Position numbers and translations under genes: made by a program
Part shown: positions 15,287-24,011 of the stretch, one piece after another
How positions within the stretch are numbered: position 1 is the stretch's first letter
Layout of the letters: each line of letters starts with the position of its first letter
From: [Actinomadura] parvosata subsp. kistnae
GTDB taxonomy: Bacteria; Actinomycetota; Actinomycetes; Streptosporangiales; Streptosporangiaceae
Length of the DNA stretch: 64,000 bases
Reading direction: 5' to 3'
Assembly: GCF_900323885.1 (NCBI RefSeq)
Contig: NZ_OOHJ01000030.1
Coordinates: 62,001-126,000, forward strand
Notes under the pieces: model-generated
Told to the model about the DNA's origin: nothing
Database searches by the model: none
The model's input: only the letters and a program-made list of their open reading frames with translations

Positions 15287-16639
15287 ATGGATGTGAGGAT
15301 GATCTCCCAGGTGCTGTGGCTGCGGCGCGTTCTGCGCGGCCGGGAACGCTGGAGCGCGGCACGGCTGGCCCAACACCAGCAGCATCAGCTCGCGCTGCTA
15401 CGCCGGCACGCTTACGCTCGCTCGCCGTTCTACCACCACTTCCACCAGCGGCTCGGCGAGGCGCCACTCGCCGAGTTGCCGGTGCTCACCAAGGCCGCGC
15501 TGATGGACTGCTTCGACGACATCAGCACCGTGCGGGGCCTACGGTTGTCCGGGGTACAGGAGTATCTGGAGAAGCTGCACGGCGACGAGCGCTACCGGGG
15601 TCGTTACTGGGTAGCGGCGACCTCGGGCAGTTCCGGGCGCAGGAGCGTCATCCCCAGCGACGCCCGCGAATGGGCCACCGTCATCGCCTCCTACGCCCGG
15701 GCCAACGAGTGGGCCGGCATCAGCGCCGGCCCCCTCCACCCCGCGAGCATGGCGGTGGTCAGCTCCACCACTGCCTGGCACCAATCAGCCCGGGTAGCCG
15801 CCACGGTGCGCAGCCCATTCATCAAGAGCACCCGCCTGGACGCCGCCTCGCCCCTACCCGGCATCGTCGCCCGGCTCAACGAGACAAGGCCGGACGTGCT
15901 GGTGGCGTACGCGTCGATGATCCGCGTTCTGGCCGACGAGCAACTCGCCGGGCGCTTGCACATCACGCCGCGCGCCGTCAACTCCTCTTCGGAGGTTCTT
16001 ACCGAGGAAAGCCGCACGATGGCTGCCCGCGCCTGGGGGGTGCCGCCCTTCAACGTGTACGCGGCCACCGAGACCGGCGGCATCGCCGCCGAATGCGACC
16101 GCCACCAGGGCATGCACCTGTTCGAGGATCTCGTGATCCCAGAAGTGGTCGACGATGCCTATCGGCCGGTCCCGCCCGGTGTGGCGGGCGACCGACTGCT
16201 GGTCACGGTCCTGTTCAGCCGGACACTGCCGCTCATTCGCTACGAGATGACCGATCGGGTCCGCCTGGCGGCCGAAGCATGCCCGTGCGGGCGTACGTTC
16301 CGGTTACTGGAATCGATCGAGGGTCGTACCGATGACCTGCTCACGCTGCCAGCGAAGGCCGGCGGGGCCGTTCGCCTGCATCCCGTCGTCTTCCACCAGG
16401 TCCTCGACTTGCTGGACGCCGCCGGATGGCAGGTACGCCATGAGGACAGGCGCCTGGAGATTCTGGTCGCCGCCCCAGGCGGAGACATCGACCGGGCCGG
16501 CGTGGGAAGCGCCGTGCATGACGCGCTCACCGCCGCGGGCGCGCTCCCGCCCGAGATCCAGGTGCGTGTTGTGGACGCCATACCCGTCGGCGTGAGCGGC
16601 AAGCGCCCGCTCATCGTGAGTGTCCCCGATCAGGTTTGA
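15287..16639 (+). CDS. CapK/PaaK-like AMP-forming adenylating enzyme
   Basis: The 450-aa protein belongs to the phenylacetate-CoA ligase/CapK branch of the ANL superfamily. It has the phosphate loop ATSGSSGRRSV, the NVYAATETGG adenine motif and the GDRLLVTVLF / YEMTDRVRL hinge region with CPCGRTFRLLESIEGR. Such proteins activate a carboxylate with ATP, sometimes to load a surface polysaccharide. An AGGAGG site 6 bp before the ATG at 15287 fixes the start, although the frame is open from 15134. The CelD-DegT pair nearby could use an acyl group it activates (inference). A DosR-like box lies 175 bp upstream. Confidence 0.8.
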   Translation: MDVRMISQVLWLRRVLRGRERWSAARLAQHQQHQLALLRRHAYARSPFYHHFHQRLGEAPLAELPVLTKAALMDCFDDISTVRGLRLSGVQEYLEKLHGDERYRGRYWVAATSGSSGRRSVIPSDAREWATVIASYARANEWAGISAGPLHPASMAVVSSTTAWHQSARVAATVRSPFIKSTRLDAASPLPGIVARLNETRPDVLVAYASMIRVLADEQLAGRLHITPRAVNSSSEVLTEESRTMAARAWGVPPFNVYAATETGGIAAECDRHQGMHLFEDLVIPEVVDDAYRPVPPGVAGDRLLVTVLFSRTLPLIRYEMTDRVRLAAEACPCGRTFRLLESIEGRTDDLLTLPAKAGGAVRLHPVVFHQVLDLLDAAGWQVRHEDRRLEILVAAPGGDIDRAGVGSAVHDALTAAGALPPEIQVRVVDAIPVGVSGKRPLIVSVPDQV

Positions 16640-16873
16640 CGGCGGTTCTCTGCCGTCAGCCGCCAAGCGGCGGTCGTACCTGCCGGTCAGCGTCTCCAGC
16701 GGACAGTGTCGTCCATCACCATCTGGGTTAGCAGACCGGAGTCCCCTTCGAGAGGGCAATGCTTCCCCGACGACACTTGATCGTGATACCTGATCCAGCT
16801 CGGGAAGTCGCCGCCGAAGCGGGGCGCCTATCGCTCTCCAGCCTTCAGGTGGTTGCCGCCGCGGCTTGGTTGT

Positions 16874-17827
16874 TCAAAGCAGGAAGAGGTTGTGGCAATG
16901 GTGCGCGACGAGCGCGCTGAGCCCGGGAAGCAGAGCAACCGCCGCAGGGCCGACCAGCAGCATGCCGACGGCGGCCATGCCCGTCAATTTCTCGCGACGG
17001 CGCAGGGGCGTGGCAGGGTGAAGCATGCGTCGGATCCGGGCGAGCGCCGTCTCCCCTCCCGCGCCGAGCACGAAGGCGGGGGCCCGGCTCGTGGCCAGGC
17101 TCACCAGAGCGGCGGCAATATGGATACGCGGATGATGGCGGGCCGCGACATCGTCGGCGTGCAGTTCGACCAGCCGGATGATCTCCTTCTTGGCCTTGGC
17201 GAACAGCGACAGGCGGGGAAATGCCCGGCTCAGGCCCTCGGCCACAGCCAGCACCAGATGGTGCCGTCCACGAAGGTGCGCTTGTTCGTGTGCAAGCACA
17301 GCGGCGACGTACGCAGGGGCCAGCGACCGCAGCGCCGCCGTTGTGATCACCTTCTTGGCGTGGCGGCCGGGCAGGCAGTAGACCAGCGGCTCGTCATAGT
17401 CCAGCACGATCGCGCCCAGCTCGCTGTCGCGGCGCCCGAGCAGGCGCAGCATCGCGGCGTGCCGCCGGCGTTCCCGGTGCGCGGCAATCAGGACCGTTCC
17501 GACCCCAGAGGCGGCACGGATCACGATCAGGGCCGCAGCAAGGAGTGCGAGCCAGCCGCCGATGGACATCGCTGCCGGGTCGAATTCATTGTCGAGCATG
17601 GCGAAGCAGGCCTCGATGAGGCCCGCCAGCTCATGTCCGATCGTGTCGGTGGGCACTGCGGTGGCGACGGCCGCCAGGCTCGCGGAGGCAATGGCGGATC
17701 CGCACGCGGCCAGCCACAGGGAGATCGCCAACCGGGGAGCACGATCAGACCACTGCGCCCGGACGAGCAGCCTGGGCAGAAGGGTCGTCGCGAACACCGC
17801 GTACGCCGCGAGGGCGGCGGCGATCAT
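16874..17827 (-). CDS. M56-family membrane metallopeptidase (BlaR1/MecR1-like, no sensor domain)
   Basis: The 317-aa protein has membrane helices at about 2-20, 35-60, 85-105 and near the C-terminus (about 290-310). The zinc protease motif HEQAHLRGRHH lies near residue 200, with LVELHADDVAARHH downstream as the likely third ligand region. Compared with BlaR1 it lacks the extracellular penicillin-binding domain, as does the mycobacterial BlaR homologue. It would cleave its partner repressor or an associated protein upon a signal. Its start overlaps the blaI stop by 4 bp (ATGA). The nature of the signal is unknown; context argues for copper or redox rather than a beta-lactam. Confidence 0.88.
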   Translation of the reverse strand: MIAAALAAYAVFATTLLPRLLVRAQWSDRAPRLAISLWLAACGSAIASASLAAVATAVPTDTIGHELAGLIEACFAMLDNEFDPAAMSIGGWLALLAAALIVIRAASGVGTVLIAAHRERRRHAAMLRLLGRRDSELGAIVLDYDEPLVYCLPGRHAKKVITTAALRSLAPAYVAAVLAHEQAHLRGRHHLVLAVAEGLSRAFPRLSLFAKAKKEIIRLVELHADDVAARHHPRIHIAAALVSLATSRAPAFVLGAGGETALARIRRMLHPATPLRRREKLTGMAAVGMLLVGPAAVALLPGLSALVAHHCHNLFLL

Positions 17828-18198
17828 GACTCGCGGCCCGGCAGCGGGAACACCTGGAGAGCTGCGGCCAGCGCCTTGGATTCTTCGGGGTTCAGGCGCT
17901 CCAGGAAGTGCGCCAACGTGGCGGCCTGGTTGCCGCTGCGGGCCAGCGACTCCCGCATCTGCTGCGCCGTGTACGCCTCCTTGGTGATCAGCGGCTCGTA
18001 GATGTAGGCCTTTCCCTGCGGCTGCCGTCTCAGCAGGCCCTTCTTGTAGAGCTTGTCCATCACCGTCATGACGGTCGTATACGCGATCTCCCGGTCGCGA
18101 CGGAGGTCCTCCAGCACATGACGGACCGACGAGGGCCGATGATAGGACCACAACCGGTCCATGATCGTGGATTCCAGGTCACCCAAGGCACGTACCAC
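17824..18198 (-). CDS. BlaI/MecI/CopY-family transcriptional repressor
   Basis: The 124-aa protein has the full BlaI fold: an N-terminal winged helix (GDLESTIMDRLWSYHRPSSVRHVLEDL, then IAYTTVMTVMDKLYKKGLL with a RRQPQGKAYIYEP wing) and a C-terminal dimerisation part. BlaI uses this form to bind operators with TAC/GTA arms; CopY, a member, controls copper ATPases in Firmicutes. It is followed by its M56 protease. A CTAC-N8-GTAG dyad sits 34 bp upstream of its start and is probably an autoregulatory site. Similar dyads at other copper genes in this block suggest it is the regional regulator. Confidence 0.88.
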   Translation of the reverse strand: MVRALGDLESTIMDRLWSYHRPSSVRHVLEDLRRDREIAYTTVMTVMDKLYKKGLLRRQPQGKAYIYEPLITKEAYTAQQMRESLARSGNQAATLAHFLERLNPEESKALAAALQVFPLPGRES

Positions 18199-18231
18199 GC
18201 GCCCGCCCTCCTCTCCGTGTCTTTCTTGATG

Positions 18232-18247
18232 CTACCCACGATCGTAG
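18232..18247. promoter_or_regulatory. CTAC-N8-GTAG dyad upstream of the BlaI gene
   Basis: CTACCCACGATCGTAG matches the arm and spacing pattern at 6753 and 18788. Its location just upstream of the repressor start fits autoregulation. Confidence 0.55.
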
Positions 18248-18318
18248 AGTTGGCGAAGCCCAAGAGTGGTGGTGATCTGAGCAGTCATGAGAGCCGAGCA
18301 GACCCGCCGACGGCAAGT

Positions 18319-18333
18319 ACTAATTAGCCTAGT
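18319..18333. promoter_or_regulatory. ACTA-N7-TAGT dyad
   Basis: ACTAATTAGCCTAGT has ACTA/TAGT arms with the 7-base gap also seen inside the palindrome at 6755. It lies in an AT-rich island between the divergent BlaI and ATPase units, 120 bp from the BlaI start. Only the arms are symmetric. Confidence 0.35.
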
Positions 18334-18787
18334 GTCACGATGCGGGAACGAACGAGACGCGGAAGCGGCGCGCCGCCCCTCCCGCGAAAGCGTTCGAACT
18401 TTAGCCCGGTTGACGCGCATCGAGCATTGCCTGCCGCCGGCGCTGGCGGTCATTCACTGGTTCGAGCCGTCGGCGGCGGGATCGGTGACCCTGCGGCTGT
18501 CCGCCGAACCCGTGGGCGGCAAGCAGTCTCTCCTGTACATGGCGGACTGGTCATGGCGGCATCGACGTCCGCGGAAATGACCCGCGCGGCCGGTCCGCGC
18601 CCACCGGATCCCCTCCTCTCATGCTCCCGATCTTTTCCCGGGAGTCTGGCCTATGTTCCCTCCGCTGGGCGTGATCGTCGCACTGGTGGTCCAATCGCTG
18701 TCGGCCACCCGAGTCGGGGCGCTCGTGCGGGTTGCGCTGACGGTGTCACGGCTGTCGATCCTGGCCGGCGGGGCGGGTAGGGCAGAC

Positions 18788-18803
18788 CTACGAATCTCAG
18801 TAG
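18788..18803. promoter_or_regulatory. CTAC-N8-GTAG dyad upstream of the second P1B ATPase
   Basis: CTACGAATCTCAGTAG has perfect arms with the 8-base gap. It lies 80 bp before the ATG at 18883, a normal operator position. The remaining stretch 18334-18787 holds no gene I can support; a 52-codon ORF there (18653-18811) is overlapped by this site. Confidence 0.55.
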
Positions 18804-18882
18804 TAATCTGATCAGAGGCGCGGCAAGGGTGCGAGCCGGGTTCCGGTTACGTGACACGGCCGGGCAGTTGTGGAGGAGCGCC

Positions 18883-21240
18883 ATGACAGCAGGGAATGGC
18901 AAGGACCGCAGCACGGCGGTTCTGGATGTGAGTGGCCTGCATTGGGCCACCGAGCAGAACGTGGTGGGCTCTGTCCTACGTCGCCGGCCCGGGGTGATCG
19001 AGGTCGAGGTCAATCCGGTCGGGCAGGCCGCGACCGTGGTGTTCGATCCGAGGGTCACGTCCCTGGCGGAACTGCGCCGCTGGGTGGAGGAGTGCGGCTA
19101 CCACTGCGCGGGCCAATCCGTCCCCTCGCACATCTGCGACCCCATGACGGAGCCCGACCCGCCGGGCGGCGCGACGGCCGTACGAGAACCCTCGCATGCG
19201 GAGCATGAGGCCGGTCCGTCACCGCACGAGATGATAGGGCACGGGGGCCATGGCGGCATGTCGATGGAGGCCATGGTCGCTGACATGCGTAACCGGTTCC
19301 TGGTGGCGGCCGTACTGTCGGTTCCCATCCTGATCTGGTCGCCGATCGGGCGTGAGGTGTTCGGTCTGAACGCGCCGACCCCGTTCGGGCTGCGCGAAGA
19401 CATGTGGGCGCTGATCCTCAGCCTGCCGGTGATCTTCTACTCCTCGTGGATCTTCTTCGACGGCGCCGTACGAGCCTTGCGGGCGCGCACCCTGGACATG
19501 ATGGTGCTGGTGGCCGTGGCGATCGGCGCGGGATGGCTGTACTCGCTGTACATCACGCTGACCGGCGGCGGTGAGGTGTTCTACGAGGCGGCCACCGTGC
19601 TGGCGGCCTTCGTGCTGCTGGGGCACTGGTTCGAGATGCGGGCCAGAGGCGGCGCCAACGACGCGATCCGCGCGCTGCTCGATCTGGCTCCGCCCAAGGC
19701 GGTGGTGATCCGAGGCGGCGAGCAGGTGGAGGTACCCACCGCCGAAGTCGTGGCCGGGGATCTGCTGCTGGTCCGCCCCGGCTCGAAGATCGCGGTGGAC
19801 GGCGAGGTCGAGGAGGGTGAGAGCGAGGTCGACGAGTCGATGGTCACCGGCGAGAGCCTGCCGGTGCACAAGGCCCCGGGCGACGCGGTCGTCGGAGCGA
19901 CCATCAACAAGAATGGCACGCTGCGGGTGCGCGCCACCAAGGTCGGCGCCGACACCGCGCTCGCCCAGATCGTCAAGCTCGTCCAGCAGGCACAGAACTC
20001 CAAGGCTCCAGGACAGCGCCTGGCAGACCGGGCGGCGTTCTGGCTGGTGTTCGTGGCGCTCGCCGGTGGCGCACTGACACTGGTGGCCTGGCTGCTGGCG
20101 GGCGCGACGGCCGGGGTGGCGATGCTGTTCGCCATCACCGTGGTGGTGGTGACCTGCCCGGACGCACTCGGCCTGGCCACCCCTACCGCGATCATGGTGG
20201 GCACAGGCCTGGGGGCCAAGCGCGGCGTGCTGTTCAAGAACGCCATCGCGTTGGAGACCTCGGCCCGCGTCCAGGCCGTGGTGATGGACAAGACCGGAAC
20301 GCTGACCAAGGGCGAGCCCGAGGTCACCGACGTCATCACCGCCGGCTTGGCGGAGGCCGAGTTGCTGCGGCTGGTCGCCGCCGTCGAGCGGGAGTCCGAG
20401 CACCCGTTGGCCGAGGCCGTGGTCCGCTTCGCCGATGCGCATGCGCCCGGCACGGCCAAGGCGACCAAGTTCGAGAACGTCCCTGGTCACGGGGCGAAGG
20501 CTGAGGTGGACGGGCACCGGGTCGTGGTGGGCAACACGAAGCTGATGCGGGCCGAAGGGGTCGATCTAGGATCTCTGGCCGTCCGCCGGGAGGAACTGGC
20601 GGCGGGCGGGCGGACCGCGGTGATCGCCGCCGTGGACGGACGCGCCGCCGGGTTGATCGGTGTCGCCGACGCGCCCCGCGCCACCTCGGCCGCCGCTGTA
20701 GCCGCTCTTCATCAGGCCGGTGTCGAGGTCGTCATGCTGACCGGGGACAACGAGGCCACGGCACGGCGCATCGCCGACCAACTGGGGATCGACACGGTCA
20801 TCGCCGAGGTGCTGCCCGGCGACAAGGCGGCAAAGATCGCCGAACTGCAGCGCGGCGGGCGCAAGGTCGCGATGGTCGGTGACGGTGTCAACGACGCTCC
20901 CGCGCTCGCCCAGGCCGACCTTGGGATCGCGATCGGCGCCGGGACCGACGTCGCCATCGAGACCGCCGACGTGGTGCTCATGCGATCTGACCCCCTCGAC
21001 GTCCCGACGGCGCTGACCATCGGCCGCGGCACGCTACGCAAGATGCGGCAGAACCTTGGCTGGGCGATCGGCTACAACGCCATCGCGCTACCCATCGCGG
21101 CCGGCGTCTTCGAGCCTGCCTTCGGCCTGGTGCTTCGCCCCGAGATCGCCGCGCTGTCGATGTCCGGATCGAGCTTCATCGTCGCGGTCAACGCACTCGC
21201 CCTCAAGCGGCTGCGCCTGCCGCGCCCTCTCGGAGACTGA
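18883..21240 (+). CDS. P1B-type metal ATPase with a degenerate HMA domain and a CPD motif
   Basis: The 785-aa pump starts at the ATG after GGAGGAGC. Residues 10-70 are an HMA fold whose CxxC is missing (LHWATEQN in its place). A Met/His-rich linker (HEMIGHGGHGGMSMEAM) precedes the first helix. The ion-path helix reads TCPDALGLATP (about 425) where copper pumps have CPC. DKTGT (about 468), SEHPLAEA, GDGVNDAPA (about 665) and MSGSSFIVAVNAL near the end are intact, so it should be active. Helix 7-8 features look cuprous-type, but the Asp in CPD could change metal choice. The frame is open upstream to 18829; the start used has the better ribosome site. A dyad lies upstream. Confidence 0.9.
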   Translation: MTAGNGKDRSTAVLDVSGLHWATEQNVVGSVLRRRPGVIEVEVNPVGQAATVVFDPRVTSLAELRRWVEECGYHCAGQSVPSHICDPMTEPDPPGGATAVREPSHAEHEAGPSPHEMIGHGGHGGMSMEAMVADMRNRFLVAAVLSVPILIWSPIGREVFGLNAPTPFGLREDMWALILSLPVIFYSSWIFFDGAVRALRARTLDMMVLVAVAIGAGWLYSLYITLTGGGEVFYEAATVLAAFVLLGHWFEMRARGGANDAIRALLDLAPPKAVVIRGGEQVEVPTAEVVAGDLLLVRPGSKIAVDGEVEEGESEVDESMVTGESLPVHKAPGDAVVGATINKNGTLRVRATKVGADTALAQIVKLVQQAQNSKAPGQRLADRAAFWLVFVALAGGALTLVAWLLAGATAGVAMLFAITVVVVTCPDALGLATPTAIMVGTGLGAKRGVLFKNAIALETSARVQAVVMDKTGTLTKGEPEVTDVITAGLAEAELLRLVAAVERESEHPLAEAVVRFADAHAPGTAKATKFENVPGHGAKAEVDGHRVVVGNTKLMRAEGVDLGSLAVRREELAAGGRTAVIAAVDGRAAGLIGVADAPRATSAAAVAALHQAGVEVVMLTGDNEATARRIADQLGIDTVIAEVLPGDKAAKIAELQRGGRKVAMVGDGVNDAPALAQADLGIAIGAGTDVAIETADVVLMRSDPLDVPTALTIGRGTLRKMRQNLGWAIGYNAIALPIAAGVFEPAFGLVLRPEIAALSMSGSSFIVAVNALALKRLRLPRPLGD

Positions 21241-21548
21241 CGTCAACCCGCCACCCGGCATCACCCACGAGGTTGGACATATGGACGTGGACGATCTGAC
21301 GATGTCTCCTTCCGGGCGTCCGGGATCATCTTGCCGCCTCCGAGGTGCGCCACAGGGCGCGAAGTGTGGCCGGGGCTGGTCGAACCAGACCGACAAAAAA
21401 CCTGGTCATCTGACCGTTCCGCAAGGGAACCTGCCCTCCGCTGGTTTGGTGCGCGGCCTCCGCGCTGAACCGCGTCATACTCATCCCGGACCCGGGCTTC
21501 GCTCCACACACGCCTTCCATCGGGTTCCTGCGACGCGCCATAGTAGAG

Positions 21549-21953
21549 GTGGCGTATTCTCAGGTCGTGGTGCTCAGCAGGCGTCTGAAGACGGCGGGTC
21601 TGTTTCCGCTGCTGCTTGCCGTGCTCCTCGCATTCGGCCTGGCCGCAATGCACACTCTGGGTCACCAAGCACCTGTAGCTGACCGTGCCGGTGTGCTCCA
21701 GGTCGATAGCACTCATCCGGCGATGCCCGCATCGCATCACGGTGGAACCTCGCATGAGGACCGCGACGCCGCCATCGTCTGCCTGGCCATCCTCGCCGGT
21801 CTCATAGCACTCGCCGTGCCGCTGCTTTCGCTGGTGAGCATGTTCGAGGCGCTGTCCGGGAGCTGTGCCCAGGCAGGGCGGCGCGCTGCCCGGATGCGGC
21901 GCGGGCCGCCCTCTGCTCTCGTGCTGATGCGAACGGTCGTACTGCGGACATAG
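21549..21953 (+). CDS. small His-rich membrane protein, DUF6153-like
   Basis: The 134-aa product starts at GTG and has two membrane segments (about 16-34 and 75-98). Between them an extracytoplasmic loop holds HTLGHQ, HPAMPASHHGGTSHED, rich in His and Met and fit for metal binding. It resembles short DUF6153 proteins found near copper oxidases in actinobacteria. It lies between the CPD ATPase and the multicopper oxidase on the same strand. The motif TAGTAG directly precedes the start, possibly an operator half-site. The region 21241-21548 before it holds no gene I can support. Confidence 0.6.
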   Translation: MAYSQVVVLSRRLKTAGLFPLLLAVLLAFGLAAMHTLGHQAPVADRAGVLQVDSTHPAMPASHHGGTSHEDRDAAIVCLAILAGLIALAVPLLSLVSMFEALSGSCAQAGRRAARMRRGPPSALVLMRTVVLRT

Positions 21954-21965
21954 AGGCCGGATGCG

Positions 21966-21995
21966 AACCGCTGGAGCCTTCGTGTCCCAGCGGTT
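21966..21995 (+). terminator. hairpin between the DUF6153-like gene and the multicopper oxidase
   Basis: AACCGCTGG and CCAGCGGTT form a perfect 9-bp stem with a 12-base loop, 13 bp after the stop at 21953 and 50 bp before the oxidase start. It may end or attenuate the upstream transcript. No T-run follows. Confidence 0.5.
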
Positions 21996-22045
21996 GCTCC
22001 CCCGTCGTCCATCCGTGAGCATCGTTCTTCAGCGAGGCATCCATC

Positions 22046-23605
22046 ATGCACATCGATCGACGTACCCTGCTGCGAGCCGCTGGGCTCGGAATCCTGGCCA
22101 GCGCTGTCACCGCGTGCGCCGGCGAGCCGGCCGCCACTGGCCCCGCGTTCATCACTCCGACCGGCGAGCAAGTACGGCAGGCAGAGCGGGCGCGCCGTAC
22201 TGGCGCGGTCCGTGACTTCCGCCTGACCGCTACCGAAAGTCAGGTCGATCTCGGCGGTGTGACCGTACGCACCTGGGCCTACGACGGCAGGATCCCAGGC
22301 CGTCCGATCCGGGTGAGGCCTGGCGAGGTGATCCGCGCTCGCCTGACCAACCGGCTCCCCCGCGACACCAGCATCCACTGGCACGGCCTGGCCCTGAGCA
22401 ACAACACCGACGGCGTACCCGGCGTCACCCAGCAGCCCATCGCGGCCGGGGCCGAGTTCGTCTACGAGTTCGCCGCCCCTCACCCTGGAACCTACTGGTT
22501 CCACCCACACTCCGGAACCCAACTGGACCGCGGCCTGTACTCGCCGCTGATCGTGGAGGACCCACGGGAGCCGCTCGGTTACGACGCCGAGTGGATCGTG
22601 GTCCTCGACGACTGGCTGGACGGCGTCACCGGCACGCCGGACGAGGTCCTGGCCGAGCTGTCGCGAGGCATGAGCATGGGCATGAACCATGGCGCCACCA
22701 CACCCGGCGACGGTATGAAGGACATGCCGGGCATGGACCACGGCGTCACGCCCGCCCCATCGCCGGGCCCGGCCCAGCACATGCTCATGGGTGCCACCAG
22801 CCTGCTGCTCGGCGGGGACGCCGGGGACGTGCGTTACCCGTACTTCCTGCTCAACGGCCGTATCCCTGCCGCGCCCGAGACCTTCCACGCCAGACCGGGG
22901 GCGCGGCTGCGCATCCGGATCATCAACGCGGGAGGCGACACGGCCTTCCGCGTGGCCCTGGCCGGGCACCGGATGACGGTCACCCACACCGACGGCTTTC
23001 CCGTCCAGCATGCTGAAACCGATGCGCTGCTGATCGGCATGGGCGAGCGCTACGACGTGCTGGTCACCCTCAAGGACGGGGTCTTCCCGCTGGTCGCCCT
23101 CGCGGAAGGCAAAAACGCCCTGGCCCGCGGCCTGGTCCGCACCAGCGGCAGTGCACCGGCCCCCAAGCTCGGCCTGCGCCCCCGCGAACTGGACGGCGAC
23201 GTCGCCCGATATGCCAAGCTTCGGCCGGCCGACGACATGCGGCTGGCGGCCAGGGACCCCGACCGCACCCTGAAGCTGGAGCTCACCGGCACCATGATGG
23301 CCTACAACTGGGCGATCAACGGCAGGAAGTACGATCCAAAAGTCATCTCACTGGTGCGGTCCGGCGAACGCGTAAGGCTGTCCTTCGGGAACCGGACCAC
23401 CATGTGGCATCCCATGCACCTGCACGGCCACACCTTCGCCCTCACCAACGGCGGCATTCGCAAGGACACCGCCATCGTCCTGCCCAACAGCACTCTGAAC
23501 GTCGACTTCGACGCCGACAACCCAGGACTGTGGATGATCCACTGCCACAACATCTACCACGCCGAATCCGGCATGATGACCCTCCTCGGCTACCAGCAGA
23601 CCTGA
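22046..23605 (+). CDS. multicopper oxidase, exported, with a Met-rich insert
   Basis: The 519-aa protein begins with RRTLLRAAGLGILASAVTAC, a Tat-like twin-Arg start that ends in a lipobox Cys, so it is probably an exported lipoprotein. Copper motifs are complete: HWHG (about 110), HPHSG (about 152), HPMHLHGH (about 454) and HCHNIYHAESGM (about 498, type 1 Cys and axial Met). Between domains 1 and 2 is a Met/His cluster (MSMGMNHG... MKDMPGMDHG, about 208-233), like the cuprous-binding insert of CueO. It probably oxidises Cu(I) to the less toxic Cu(II) outside the membrane. It follows the ATPase and DUF6153-like genes on the same strand. Confidence 0.93.
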   Translation: MHIDRRTLLRAAGLGILASAVTACAGEPAATGPAFITPTGEQVRQAERARRTGAVRDFRLTATESQVDLGGVTVRTWAYDGRIPGRPIRVRPGEVIRARLTNRLPRDTSIHWHGLALSNNTDGVPGVTQQPIAAGAEFVYEFAAPHPGTYWFHPHSGTQLDRGLYSPLIVEDPREPLGYDAEWIVVLDDWLDGVTGTPDEVLAELSRGMSMGMNHGATTPGDGMKDMPGMDHGVTPAPSPGPAQHMLMGATSLLLGGDAGDVRYPYFLLNGRIPAAPETFHARPGARLRIRIINAGGDTAFRVALAGHRMTVTHTDGFPVQHAETDALLIGMGERYDVLVTLKDGVFPLVALAEGKNALARGLVRTSGSAPAPKLGLRPRELDGDVARYAKLRPADDMRLAARDPDRTLKLELTGTMMAYNWAINGRKYDPKVISLVRSGERVRLSFGNRTTMWHPMHLHGHTFALTNGGIRKDTAIVLPNSTLNVDFDADNPGLWMIHCHNIYHAESGMMTLLGYQQT

Positions 23606-23613
23606 CCCCGCGC

Positions 23614-23642
23614 CCAGGGCGTCGTCACTGGCGACGCCCTGG
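23614..23642 (+). terminator. strong hairpin after the multicopper oxidase
   Basis: CCAGGGCGTCG and CGACGCCCTGG pair perfectly over 11 bp with a 7-base loop, 9 bp past the stop. This closes the copper transcript. The following 370 bp (23643-24011) hold no gene I can support. Confidence 0.75.
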
Positions 23643-24011
23643 CATCAGGGGCGAACCGCAAGGACGTGGATCAACTACTTGTCATAGGGTCTTGTCGAGC
23701 GGACGGTTCCGCGTGATGGCCGACGCGGAACACTTGACGATCGGGCATCGCAGCGGGAAACACCGCCATCGGCTCCACCCTCGACGCCGCGCGGTCGCTA
23801 GCGTTCCCTGCCCTGCCCTGTGGACGCTGACAGCCCTCGGGCTCCACCTGTGCGGCAGCTCTTTTTATGCTGAGCCGACAAGGCCAGAAGCGCCCTTTCC
23901 GTGTAAGCCCCTCAAGGGGCTGCCCGGGGATGACCTCCGTCAGGACCATGGACGTCACCGCCTGGCTCAAGGCCGACTTGAGCGACGCCGCGCACGTCCG
24001 CCAAATGAGAA

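Noticed and set aside
17824..17827. Beta-lactam sensing by the BlaI/M56 pair
   Set aside because: The M56 protein lacks a penicillin-binding domain and no beta-lactamase gene is in the window.
18653..18811. 52-codon hydrophobic ORF before the CPD ATPase
   Set aside because: It has no good ribosome site and its end is covered by the CTAC-N8-GTAG dyad; considered spurious.
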